DNA of 64,000 nt from assembly GCA_009777535.1 (NCBI GenBank), contig WRLP01000013.1:1-64000 (forward strand). Reading direction: 5' to 3'. The DNA comes from Treponema sp. GTDB taxonomy: Bacteria > Spirochaetota > Spirochaetia > Treponematales > Breznakiellaceae. The position numbers and the translations under genes were made by a program. Positions 26,343 to 34,680 of this stretch are shown one piece after another. A model generated the notes under the pieces. It did not search any database. It was given only the letters and a program-made list of their open reading frames with translations, and was not told the DNA's origin. The stretch's first letter is position 1. Each line of letters starts with the position of its first letter.

Positions 26343-27923
26343 TTACTTCCAGCCCATTTCGCCCAGGGCTTTTTCGGTTTCTGCGATTTCGTCAAATGGC
26401 ATAACATGATCGGCGTATATTATCGAGTTTTCGTGGCTTTTTCCAAGCAGTAAAACAAGGTCGCCGGGCCGGGCAAGAGACAGCGCCCTGCGGATTGCCG
26501 CCGGCCTGTCCGGTATCAAAAACAGGTTTTCGCCGCGCTTAAAAATCGCCGCTGCCTCTGTTTCAACTCCACGGGCGATTTCTTCCAGAATGTCCATAGG
26601 CTTCTCGCCCCTGGGATCCTCATCGGTAAGTATGATAATGTCCGAGTATTCGGCGGCGATTTTTCCCTGTTCGGGGCGCTTTTGGGTATCACGCTCTCCG
26701 GCGGAGCCAAAAACGCTGATTATTCTGCCGCCCTTTTTATTCAGCCGTTTGCGCAGCGGCGGGAAAATTGTATTAAAAGATGATGGGGTGTGGGCATAAT
26801 CCACCACGACCTCAAAGGGCTGGCCCTTGTCTATGGCATTCATTCTGCCGCGAACGGGCTTCAGTCCTGGTACCAGCGCAGCGATTTTATTTACAGGCAG
26901 CTCAAGGACGCCAGACACTGCAAGGAGGGCGGCCAGAACATTGCCGGCGTTGAAAGCGCCCGGAAGTCTGTCCCTGATTATCAAGAAATCCTTCTCTCCT
27001 TCGGCAGCAACATCATACCAGTTACCCCAGGCGCTGCTTTCAATGCTCTTTAATGAAAGCGCCGCTTCCTTGCCCTTGGCGCTGAAGCCGGCAGTTTTTT
27101 GCTGGGTTGCCTTTGCAAAATAATCAGCGCTTTTATCATCAATATTGATAATGCCGAAAGGTTTGTGGGCGTGATTGTTATTCGCACAATCGTCAAGGGC
27201 GCGGAAGAGGTTTGCCTTGTCGTCGCGGTACTGTTCAAAGGTTCCGTGAAATTCCAGATGCTCGTGGGTAACATTGGTAAAAACCGCGCAGCAAAACTGA
27301 ATGCCGCCAAGCCGGTTGGTGCGCGGCGACAGTCCGTGAGAGCTTGCCTCCAGAACCGCGTATTCACAGCCGTTATCTGCCATTTCGCGCAGCATGCGCT
27401 GTACTGCTGTCGCTTCCGGAGTGGTCTGGTGTTCGGTGTTGTCAAGCGCTTCATCTCCCAGGCTGTGCTGAACTGTAGAAATAAAACCGGCTTTTTTTCC
27501 CAGCAGGCGCAGTAACTGCCAGATAAGGCTTACCGTCGTGCTCTTGCCCTCGGTTCCCGTAACGCCAATAACACATAAATGTCTGGAAGGGAAGTTGTAA
27601 AACGCCGAGGCGACGGGCGACATTGCAAAGCGGGAGTTTTTCACCTTCAGCACAACTGTTTTGTCGGAAATACCGGCTGCATCAGTAATTTTTTTATCAG
27701 CCTCGCATACAACCGCCGCAGCGCCTTTTGCGATTGCTTCATTTATATAGAGGTGACCATCAGTGTGCAGTCCGCTCAGGGCAAAAAAAAGATTACCGGG
27801 TTTTACCAGGCGCGAATCATATTCAAGACCGGTTATCATCGGATCGCTGCCGCCCTCCCGCGCTGTCATGCCCGCTTTTTCGGCAGTTTCAGGAGTAAAA
27901 AATTCCGAGAGGCGGCGTTCCAT
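26343..27923 (-). CDS. murE: UDP-N-acetylmuramoyl-dipeptide ligase MurE
   Basis: The 526-residue protein has the three Mur-ligase domains. The N-terminal UDP-binding part includes GLEYDSRLVKPGNLFFALSG, the ATP loop is VTGTEGKSTTVSL, and the central domain has YAVLEASSHGL and FTNVTHEHLEFHGT. The C-terminal part has YAHTPSSF and LTDEDPRGEKP. It adds the third amino acid to the peptidoglycan stem peptide in the cytoplasm. In the position that discriminates substrate, DAP enzymes read DNPR and lysine enzymes DNPA; here it is EDPR. Treponemes are known to use ornithine, so the substrate may differ from DAP. The gene lies 3 bases downstream of the AMMECR1 gene. Confidence 0.95.
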   Translation of the reverse strand: MERRLSEFFTPETAEKAGMTAREGGSDPMITGLEYDSRLVKPGNLFFALSGLHTDGHLYINEAIAKGAAAVVCEADKKITDAAGISDKTVVLKVKNSRFAMSPVASAFYNFPSRHLCVIGVTGTEGKSTTVSLIWQLLRLLGKKAGFISTVQHSLGDEALDNTEHQTTPEATAVQRMLREMADNGCEYAVLEASSHGLSPRTNRLGGIQFCCAVFTNVTHEHLEFHGTFEQYRDDKANLFRALDDCANNNHAHKPFGIINIDDKSADYFAKATQQKTAGFSAKGKEAALSLKSIESSAWGNWYDVAAEGEKDFLIIRDRLPGAFNAGNVLAALLAVSGVLELPVNKIAALVPGLKPVRGRMNAIDKGQPFEVVVDYAHTPSSFNTIFPPLRKRLNKKGGRIISVFGSAGERDTQKRPEQGKIAAEYSDIIILTDEDPRGEKPMDILEEIARGVETEAAAIFKRGENLFLIPDRPAAIRRALSLARPGDLVLLLGKSHENSIIYADHVMPFDEIAETEKALGEMGWK

Positions 27924-27926
27924 GTT

Positions 27927-28514
27927 TTATTCTTCTCCAAAAACGATGGCTGTAAAGGTATACAGTTCCGCATCCGGTGCGTTATACGAACCTGGGGGAA
28001 GACCCGCCTTTATGCAGATATATTCAAGATATTGATCCAGATCCCAGCCCTGTTCCACCGGCACCTGCGGCAGCAATACTCCTGATCGGCTTCCCCTGAT
28101 CAGGTAAAGGCCGTGAACGCCGACCTTTACCTGCCGCGGATCGGGGCATCGCGACATGGGTGACAGCGCGGAAATTTCAATTTGACAGCGCGGAAGTTCT
28201 TCCTTTTTAAGAGGCGGAAAGCGCGGGTCGCCGAAAGCGGCCTCCCTTGCCATGATGCGTACTGTTTCTTCCAGCGGAAGGTTTGCCGTCATTCTGCCGA
28301 TGCAGCCCCTAAGGGAATGTTTCCCAAAACCGTCGTCTATATGCAGGCTGACAAAGGCGCCGCAGGGTGTTTTAAGCGAGGAGTTATCACCTGCAATAAA
28401 CTGATATTCGGGAGGGCGCCCTTCAAGTTTTGCGGTAACGCTTTCCCGCGCCTGGATCAGCAAATTTTTCTGTTCCTCTTCGGATAGTGAAAAAGGCATG
28501 GAATTATTATACAT
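27927..28514 (-). CDS. AMMECR1-domain protein
   Basis: The 195-residue protein starts at the ATG at 28514 behind AAGGAATTC. The family's signature LRGCIGR is present near residue 66, with PCGAFVSLHI, REAAFGDPRFPPL and CQIEISALSPM in order, and the C-terminal GVLLPQVPVEQGWD. AMMECR1 proteins are conserved in all domains, and in bacteria often occur in the three-part AmmeMemoRadiSam set (with Memo and a radical SAM enzyme). Only this member plus an unrelated-looking radical SAM gene nearby is seen here. The biochemical role is not established. It sits between TetR and murE with gaps of 7 and 3 bases, so one transcript is likely. Confidence 0.9.
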   Translation of the reverse strand: MYNNSMPFSLSEEEQKNLLIQARESVTAKLEGRPPEYQFIAGDNSSLKTPCGAFVSLHIDDGFGKHSLRGCIGRMTANLPLEETVRIMAREAAFGDPRFPPLKKEELPRCQIEISALSPMSRCPDPRQVKVGVHGLYLIRGSRSGVLLPQVPVEQGWDLDQYLEYICIKAGLPPGSYNAPDAELYTFTAIVFGEE

Positions 28515-28521
28515 GAATTCC

Positions 28522-29190
28522 TTAAGCTCCTGAAATGCTTAGACTGCTGCGGTCAATCCCTTCCTTTGCGAAACCGTGGACAAGTATTTGAAAGGAGCTT
28601 GTCATCTCCTTAATTATGGCCGGAATTTTTTCGCTATCCATGGGTACGCATGCGGCCTTTTCAATAAATGAAAAAAACATCGACAGAAGAAGCCGCGTCG
28701 CCATGGCGGAATCCAGATCAGGATCAAAAACCCCTTCAACTTTACATTCATCAATATTTGTTTTAATTGTTTCTAGAATAAAATCCACATAATGAGACTT
28801 GTTTTGCTCCTGTAGCATAAGAAACATCAGGTTGGAGTCAAGGTAATTGCGTACCTTAAAGGTAAGAATCATTTCATCGAAATTGCCAAACAACTCCATA
28901 TAGCCCCGCCAGAAGCATCTAAGGGCAGCCATGCCGGTAAGTCCTGTTTCAAGAAAGGGCTTGCAATGCTCCAGAAAGGAGCGCGCCGATTCTTCGCATA
29001 TTTCGTTAAATAAAATTTCCTTGCTGGAAAAGTACAGATACACCGTGGCTTTGGAAAGCTCCGCTTTTCGGGCGATATCTTCCATGCTCACCCTGTGTAC
29101 CCCGTTAAGAAGAATGAGTTCTCTGGCGCATTTGAGTATTGCCTTGCGGCGTTCAACTTTTTCTCTTTCCCGACGTTCGGAAATTCCCAT
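28522..29190 (-). CDS. TetR-family transcriptional regulator
   Basis: I use the ATG at 29190, which has a GAGGG site, giving 222 residues; upstream ATGs at 29208 and 29220 are less likely. The N-terminal helix-turn-helix is typical: AILKCARELILLNGVHRVS, then MEDIARKAELSKATVYLYFS followed by SKEILFNEI. The C-terminal 150 residues are the ligand-binding and dimerisation part without a readable ligand. The gene is divergent from the radical SAM/glycosyltransferase pair, and a 22-bp dyad in the intergenic region overlaps that pair's promoter, so repression of the pair is the likely function. Confidence 0.92.
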   Translation of the reverse strand: MGISERREREKVERRKAILKCARELILLNGVHRVSMEDIARKAELSKATVYLYFSSKEILFNEICEESARSFLEHCKPFLETGLTGMAALRCFWRGYMELFGNFDEMILTFKVRNYLDSNLMFLMLQEQNKSHYVDFILETIKTNIDECKVEGVFDPDLDSAMATRLLLSMFFSFIEKAACVPMDSEKIPAIIKEMTSSFQILVHGFAKEGIDRSSLSISGA

Positions 29191-29288
29191 ATTTAACCCT
29201 CGATTCATATAATAACTCAAAATCGGGGATAATTGTAAGCCCTAATTAAATAATATATATAAATTCATTATTTTATTTAGTTACTATA

Positions 29289-29337
29289 TTGACATTTGTT
29301 TTTTATCTAATTATTATACGATTTATAATATTCGTAT
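29289..29337 (+). promoter_or_regulatory. Promoter with overlapping TetR-type operator
   Basis: TTGACA (29289-29294), 17 bases, then TATTAT (29312-29317). A dyad, ATACGA-N10-TCGTAT, covers 29316-29337, starting in the -10 box and crossing the start point. Its size and position fit a TetR dimer site that blocks transcription of the radical SAM gene. The TetR gene lies divergently. Confidence 0.7.
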
Positions 29338-29356
29338 AGCTAAAATGGAGGTTTTT

Positions 29357-30592
29357 ATGAGTACAAAACGCAAGGGAAGCTCTTTCAATTCAATCAGGAC
29401 AAAACGCCAACTGGAAACGATGATTTTGTTTACTACCGGAAAATGCAATGCCAAATGCACCCATTGTTTTTATGCCAACGATATGGAAAAAAAGAATGAT
29501 GATCTTTCTTTTGATGATATAAAGAAGATTTCAGAAACTTCGCCGGCGTTCAAACGCCTGTTTCTTTCCGGTGGCGAGCCGACTTTAAGGGAAGATCTGC
29601 CACAGATAATAGAGTTGTTTTACAAAAACAACGGTATAACGGATTTGAATTTTCCCACAAACGGCATAAAGACCGAACGTTTAATTGAATGGATCACGCG
29701 GCTGCGCAGGAGCTGCCCCGATTTAAATTTGACGATAAGCGTTTCCTTCGACGGGTTCGGCCGGACCCACGATACCCAGCGGGGGGTGATCAGTTTTTAC
29801 CGCGCCGCCGAGACTCTCAAAAAACTGGACGATCACTTCCGCAACGACGGTCATGTGCTGAAAAATATCGCAACAATTATTACTAAATATAATATCGAAG
29901 AAATTGTTGATTTTGTTACCTGGGTATACGGACGCTTCAATGTATCCACCCACACAATCGAGGCGGCGCGGGGCGTTACCAGGGAAGCGGGAGTAAAGGT
30001 ACTCACGGAAAAATCACTGGTTGATATTCAGGACAGAATAGCCCCCTATTATCTTTATTATGCGAAACGCATAGGAGAGGGAATGAATTTTATCGGACGG
30101 GGGCTTACCAAGTTTTTCTATGTTGGACTTATGCGGACAATGTATAATCTGCGCGCCAAAAATGTTGAAAAGCCGGTTTCCTGGGGAATGGACTGCACTG
30201 CGGGGGAGACGACGCTTGTTGTTGATTATGACGGACGTTTCCGCGCCTGCGAGCTGAGGGATCCAATCGGCAATGTAAAGGATTATGGCTGTAATGTAAA
30301 AGCAATAATGTCCGGCGCTGCGATGAAAAGTGAAATTGAAGAGATTGGGCATGGTTACAAGGCGAACTGCTGGTGTACGCATGGCTGCTGGATGATGGCT
30401 TCCCTTAATTTTAATCCGGGAAAAATGATCTCCATGATGTTCAGCGCCAATAAAGAAACCAAAAAGCTTTCCGGAATATATCCTGTTATAACCGATGAAG
30501 CGGCGCTGCAAAAACTTGAAGCGAAATATCAAATAGATATGGAAAAAATGGAGCAGATAGGGCTTGTAGAAAAAACAAGGAAGACAGCGTGA
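29357..30592 (+). CDS. Radical SAM protein with SPASM-type C-terminal Cys cluster
   Basis: The start is the ATG at 29357 behind GGAGG (411 residues). The radical SAM cluster motif CNAKCTHC lies near residue 33-40, with LFLSGGEPTLREDLP as the SAM-binding GGEP segment and ISVSFDGFG later in the barrel. The C-terminal region has further cysteines (MDCTAGETTLVVDYDG, RACELRDP, CWCTHGCWMM) like SPASM/twitch auxiliary Fe-S clusters. Such enzymes modify peptides, lipids or small metabolites. The stop overlaps the glycosyltransferase start (GTGA), so both act in one pathway, possibly making a modified glycolipid or glycopeptide; the substrate is unknown. Confidence 0.9.
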   Translation: MSTKRKGSSFNSIRTKRQLETMILFTTGKCNAKCTHCFYANDMEKKNDDLSFDDIKKISETSPAFKRLFLSGGEPTLREDLPQIIELFYKNNGITDLNFPTNGIKTERLIEWITRLRRSCPDLNLTISVSFDGFGRTHDTQRGVISFYRAAETLKKLDDHFRNDGHVLKNIATIITKYNIEEIVDFVTWVYGRFNVSTHTIEAARGVTREAGVKVLTEKSLVDIQDRIAPYYLYYAKRIGEGMNFIGRGLTKFFYVGLMRTMYNLRAKNVEKPVSWGMDCTAGETTLVVDYDGRFRACELRDPIGNVKDYGCNVKAIMSGAAMKSEIEEIGHGYKANCWCTHGCWMMASLNFNPGKMISMMFSANKETKKLSGIYPVITDEAALQKLEAKYQIDMEKMEQIGLVEKTRKTA

Positions 30593-31839
30593 AAATACTT
30601 CTGGTTACCAGGGGCTCCATGGGGGATGTTTTTCCGTATCTGCGGCTGGCGGCGGAATTAAAAAAGCGGGGGCACGAGGTAACGCTCAGTCTGCCGCGAA
30701 TTTTCGACAGGGAAGGGAAGGAGACCGGGGTTCGTTATGTGCTGCAGGCAATGGACGATATCGCCGGCATGATCGAGGGGACTCCAGGCACAAAAAGCCT
30801 TCTTGAATGGACGCGGCGGGTTATAGACAGCCAGTTCGACGAACTTATCCCCCTGCTGGAAGAAAACGACCTGTTAATAGCGGCTAACACTGAATTCGCC
30901 GCTCCAAGCATAGCCGAATATCTTGGAAAGCCGTGCGTCCGCACCGCATACGGCCCGTTCATTCCAGGCCGCAGAATTCCACCCCCTGTTTTCCCGTATC
31001 CCAAACCCAATCCGGTTTTCAGGCCGGTTCTCCTTTGGAAACTCCTTAATATCGGCCTTAATCTTATGGTAAAGAAAACCCTGAATAAACACCGCCTTGA
31101 GCTGGGAATGCTGCCGATACATGATCAGGGTGAATACGCCCCGATTAATACTGATAATTTTCTTATTTACAGCAAATATCTTGGTAATGTTGATTACGGC
31201 TGGAAGTACAAGTGGAATATCGGCGGTTACTGTTTTAATGATACATTCCCTTATGACAGTGAAGAACTGGTAAAATTACTTACCTTTATTAAAAAGGATG
31301 CACGCCCAGCTGTCTGGTTTTCGCTTGGAAGCTGTTATGCGGATAACCGTGACAGGTTTGCCGATATGTTATACGCTATTTGCGCCAAACTTGATTACAA
31401 GCTGGTGGTTTCATGCGGCTGGTGGAATGTCGGCGCCAATTTACAGAATAACAGCAATCTTTTCAGAGTTGAAAAACCGATCCCGCACAAGTTAATTTTT
31501 CCGCATTGCGATGCCATTATCCATCATGGCGGCGCCGGAACAACTCACAGTGCAGCGCGTTCGGGCAGGCCGCAGATGATAGTTCCCCTGCTGCTGGATC
31601 AGTTTTATTGGGCACACAGGGTCAAAGAATTGGGCATTGGCCCCGGCGGAATCAACATAAAACGAATTACCAAAGGTCAGCTTGAACGAAAGGTAGTTGA
31701 TGTTATAACCAATCCGTATTACAGGGAAAAGGCTGATTCCATCGGAATATTAATCCGCAATGAAGACGGGCTTGAAAATTTCTGCCGCCATATTGAAAGT
31801 TATCAGTCGCAGGCCGCCCGTGTAAGGGAGAGGGCGTAA
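30589..31839 (+). CDS. GT1-type glycosyltransferase (UGT/sterol-glucosyltransferase-like)
   Basis: The GTG at 30589 overlaps the upstream stop by 4 bases; the protein has 416 residues. The N-terminal acceptor domain opens with RGSMGDVFPYLRLAAELKKR, the typical MurG/UGT glycine loop. The C-terminal nucleotide-sugar domain carries VWFSLGSCYAD and the donor motif HHGGAGTTHSAARSGRPQM followed by LLDQFYWAHRV, close to the family's 'P...DQ..na' end. The enzyme would move a sugar from UDP- or GDP-sugar to a lipid or hydrophobic acceptor at the inner membrane face. It belongs to the TetR-controlled pair with the radical SAM gene. Confidence 0.92.
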   Translation: MKILLVTRGSMGDVFPYLRLAAELKKRGHEVTLSLPRIFDREGKETGVRYVLQAMDDIAGMIEGTPGTKSLLEWTRRVIDSQFDELIPLLEENDLLIAANTEFAAPSIAEYLGKPCVRTAYGPFIPGRRIPPPVFPYPKPNPVFRPVLLWKLLNIGLNLMVKKTLNKHRLELGMLPIHDQGEYAPINTDNFLIYSKYLGNVDYGWKYKWNIGGYCFNDTFPYDSEELVKLLTFIKKDARPAVWFSLGSCYADNRDRFADMLYAICAKLDYKLVVSCGWWNVGANLQNNSNLFRVEKPIPHKLIFPHCDAIIHHGGAGTTHSAARSGRPQMIVPLLLDQFYWAHRVKELGIGPGGINIKRITKGQLERKVVDVITNPYYREKADSIGILIRNEDGLENFCRHIESYQSQAARVRERA

Positions 31840-31883
31840 TATTCGGTTGCCAAGCGGTGTTAAATAATAATATTATATAACCC

Positions 31884-33041
31884 ATGTGGCGGGTTTTTTC
31901 GGTACTGGCAATATTCTTGTATTCTTTTTTCTGTTTTTATATAGGTGCAAGACTGTTCAGCTTTGTTCGGTTTTTTCTGCCCCGTATAAAGGCTCCTGTA
32001 TTCTTTATCTTTTTTGCTCTTTTATCTTATTCATTTATAATTGTCAACTTTTTTCGTTTTAACCGGGTTTTTATTTTCCGGCAATTAAGCTCGCTTTGGA
32101 TGACCGTCTTTTTTTACATTTTTCTGTCACTGCTCATGTTCGATATTGTCCGGCTGGTTCTCTTTTTTTGCAGGAAAAGCGCCCTAACTCCGCGTTTTAC
32201 ATTTACCGGCACCGCGATAGCCCTCGGTCTTTCCCTTGTGGTAATCCTCTACGGTGCTATAAACGTCCGCTCCATCCGTACGGTTAATTACAATGTTTCA
32301 CTTTCGGGGCAAGGCAATGATATCCGCATTGTCCTGATTTCGGATACACATATCGGCTCCACGATTGATCAGGGGTGGATTGCGCGTGTTGTCGATACAG
32401 TTAACAGGGCGCAGCCGGATATGGTCTGTATTGCTGGAGATATTTTCGACGGCAATCTGGACGCTGTAAAAGATACAGACGGCATAGCTTCACAGTTCAG
32501 GAGGATAAATGCGCCTCTTGGTGTGTATGCCTGCCTGGGTAATCATGATGTGGACAGAATAAGCATATCCGGCGGCGGCGGGAATGAACGGATTATTAAT
32601 TTTCTGAAAGAGGCCGGCATTGTACCGCTGGAAGATGAGGCTGTATTGGTTGGGGAAAGTTTTTATGTAATAGGCCGGCGTGATGTCCGGCCAATAGGCA
32701 TGAACAGCGTCCGTAAAACCGCCGCCGAACTATTAAGCGATCTTGACAGGGAGCGCGCTGTTATTGTACTGGATCACCAGCCGACACAGTTCGTGCAACT
32801 CGAAGAAGCCGGCGCCGATCTGCTGCTGAGCGGGCACACACATGGAGGGCAGGTTTTTCCTGCCAATCTGATTACACGAAGCATTTTTAAGAAAGCCGGC
32901 GGGACTCATTACGGTTATTGGCAGGGCAGGACAATGCAGGCCCTTGTTACATCAGGCGCCGGCTTCTGGGGGCCGCCACTGAGGGTAGGTACAAGAAGTG
33001 AGGTAGTGGTAATTGATGTGGGATTTTTCCCTGCCTTGTAA
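31884..33041 (+). CDS. Membrane-anchored calcineurin-like metallophosphoesterase
   Basis: The 385-residue protein has about four membrane helices in the first 135 residues (IFLYSFFCFYIGARLF through GTAIALGLSLVVILYG) and then a calcineurin-type phosphoesterase domain. Metal motifs are complete: LISDTHIGS, IAGDIFDGN, CLGNHDVDR, VLDHQPTQ and LLSGHTHGGQ. It resembles YkuE-type enzymes that act on lipids or phospholipid headgroups at the membrane. No ribosome site is obvious before the ATG. It follows the glycosyltransferase by 44 bases and may share its transcript. Confidence 0.92.
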   Translation: MWRVFSVLAIFLYSFFCFYIGARLFSFVRFFLPRIKAPVFFIFFALLSYSFIIVNFFRFNRVFIFRQLSSLWMTVFFYIFLSLLMFDIVRLVLFFCRKSALTPRFTFTGTAIALGLSLVVILYGAINVRSIRTVNYNVSLSGQGNDIRIVLISDTHIGSTIDQGWIARVVDTVNRAQPDMVCIAGDIFDGNLDAVKDTDGIASQFRRINAPLGVYACLGNHDVDRISISGGGGNERIINFLKEAGIVPLEDEAVLVGESFYVIGRRDVRPIGMNSVRKTAAELLSDLDRERAVIVLDHQPTQFVQLEEAGADLLLSGHTHGGQVFPANLITRSIFKKAGGTHYGYWQGRTMQALVTSGAGFWGPPLRVGTRSEVVVIDVGFFPAL

Positions 33042-33086
33042 AAAGGGGCATTTTGAACGATAGTTTAGTAAAAAAGGGAGAGAGCC

Positions 33087-34661
33087 GTGCAATTTATTGA
33101 TTTTGACAAGACTGATGCCTACAGGCTGCTTACAGAACATACCTTAAATAAATTCGATTTCAGGGTAAAGCTGGATGCTGAAAGGGTAGGGCGGTGCCGG
33201 ATTCCAATGGCCGCCGGGTTAACTTATTCTTGGGCTGCCAAGGCTGTTGACGATAAAACACTGAAACTGCTGCAGGCTCTGAGCGACGAGCAGGAACTTA
33301 TCGCCAAGTACAGGGCTCTTTTAAGCGGCGAGGTGATGAACACGGGCGAGAACCGCAGGGTGCTGCATCATCTTTTACGCGGCGGGCATGGACAGCCGGT
33401 CATCGAAAACAAAAGGGATATCGGCGAGTTTTACCGGGGAGAGCTGGATCGCCTGTGCGAATTTGCTTCCAGCGTACATTCGGGTAAATATAAGGGCAGT
33501 ACGGGCAAGCCTTTTACTACGGTTATTCAGATAGGCATCGGCGGTTCGGATCTAGGCCCGCGCGCACTTTATCTTGCCCTGGAAAACTGGGCTGCGGCAG
33601 AGGGAAAGAAAAAACTAACAGCCAAATTCATCTCCAATGTTGATCCCGATGACGCTTCGGCGGTTATTGCTTCTTGCGAGCTTGAACAAAGCCTTTTTAT
33701 ACTGGTATCGAAAAGCGGCACAACCCAGGAAACTCTTGCCAACGAGCTCTTTGTAAGGGACAAACTCATCACAGCAGGGCTTGATGCCTCCAAACACATG
33801 ATCGCCGTTACCAGCGAGACAAGCCCTCTTGCGCATAACACCAATTATCTTGATTCCTTTTACATCGACGACTATGTCGGCGGCCGTTATTCGTCATCGT
33901 CAGCCGTAGGCGGCTGTGTACTTTCTCTTGCCTTCGGGCCGGAAGTGTTCAGGGAATTCCTGGCCGGGGCAGCCGAAGCGGACGCTCTTGCCCTGCAGCC
34001 GGACATTAATAAAAACGCCGCCCTGCTGGACGCCCTTATCGGCGTTTGGGAGCGGAATTTTCAAAAGTACCCTTGCACGGCGGTTCTGCCCTACAGTCAG
34101 GCGCTGTCCCGTTTTCCGGCGCATTTGCAGCAGCTCGACATGGAATCCAACGGAAAGCGCGTGAACCGCAATGGCGTGCCGCTGTCTTACAGTACCGGCC
34201 CTGTTGTATTCGGCGAAAGCGGAACCAACGGCCAACATTCGTTTTACCAGCTCCTGCATCAGGGGACTGACATAATCCCGCTGCAGTTTATCGGTTTTAG
34301 CGAAAGCCAGCGAGGCGATGATGTTACAGTAGACGGCTCTGTCAGCCAAACCAAACTTGCGGCAAACCTTGCCGCCCAAATCGCCGCTTTCGCCAAGGGA
34401 CAGGACAATGCCGACCTGAACAAAGAGTTCCACGGCGGCAGGCCGTCGAGTCTGATCTTTGGAAAAAGGCTTACGCCGCAGGTATTGGGGAGCCTGCTTG
34501 CCCATTATGAAAACAAGGTAATGTTCCAGGGATTTGTGTGGAATATCAACAGCTTTGATCAGGAGGGTGTGCAGCTGGGGAAAGTTCTTACAAAAAAGGT
34601 ACTCGCCGGCAGCCCGGCGGACAGCGCCCTGGAAGCTTACAGCAAGATATTTGGAATATAA
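33087..34661 (+). CDS. pgi: Glucose-6-phosphate isomerase
   Basis: The GTG at 33087, behind AAAAAGGGAGAG, gives 524 residues. The sugar isomerase (SIS) motifs are clear: VIQIGIGGSDLGPRALYLAL, FILVSKSGTTQETLANE, DDYVGGRYSSSSAVGG, MESNGKRVN and the second active-site segment GESGTNGQHSFYQLLHQG. The enzyme interconverts glucose-6-phosphate and fructose-6-phosphate in the cytoplasm. The length is normal. A hybrid histidine kinase gene begins 19 bases after its stop. Confidence 0.97.
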   Translation: MQFIDFDKTDAYRLLTEHTLNKFDFRVKLDAERVGRCRIPMAAGLTYSWAAKAVDDKTLKLLQALSDEQELIAKYRALLSGEVMNTGENRRVLHHLLRGGHGQPVIENKRDIGEFYRGELDRLCEFASSVHSGKYKGSTGKPFTTVIQIGIGGSDLGPRALYLALENWAAAEGKKKLTAKFISNVDPDDASAVIASCELEQSLFILVSKSGTTQETLANELFVRDKLITAGLDASKHMIAVTSETSPLAHNTNYLDSFYIDDYVGGRYSSSSAVGGCVLSLAFGPEVFREFLAGAAEADALALQPDINKNAALLDALIGVWERNFQKYPCTAVLPYSQALSRFPAHLQQLDMESNGKRVNRNGVPLSYSTGPVVFGESGTNGQHSFYQLLHQGTDIIPLQFIGFSESQRGDDVTVDGSVSQTKLAANLAAQIAAFAKGQDNADLNKEFHGGRPSSLIFGKRLTPQVLGSLLAHYENKVMFQGFVWNINSFDQEGVQLGKVLTKKVLAGSPADSALEAYSKIFGI

Positions 34662-34680
34662 TGCAGGCCGGAAGGTTGTT

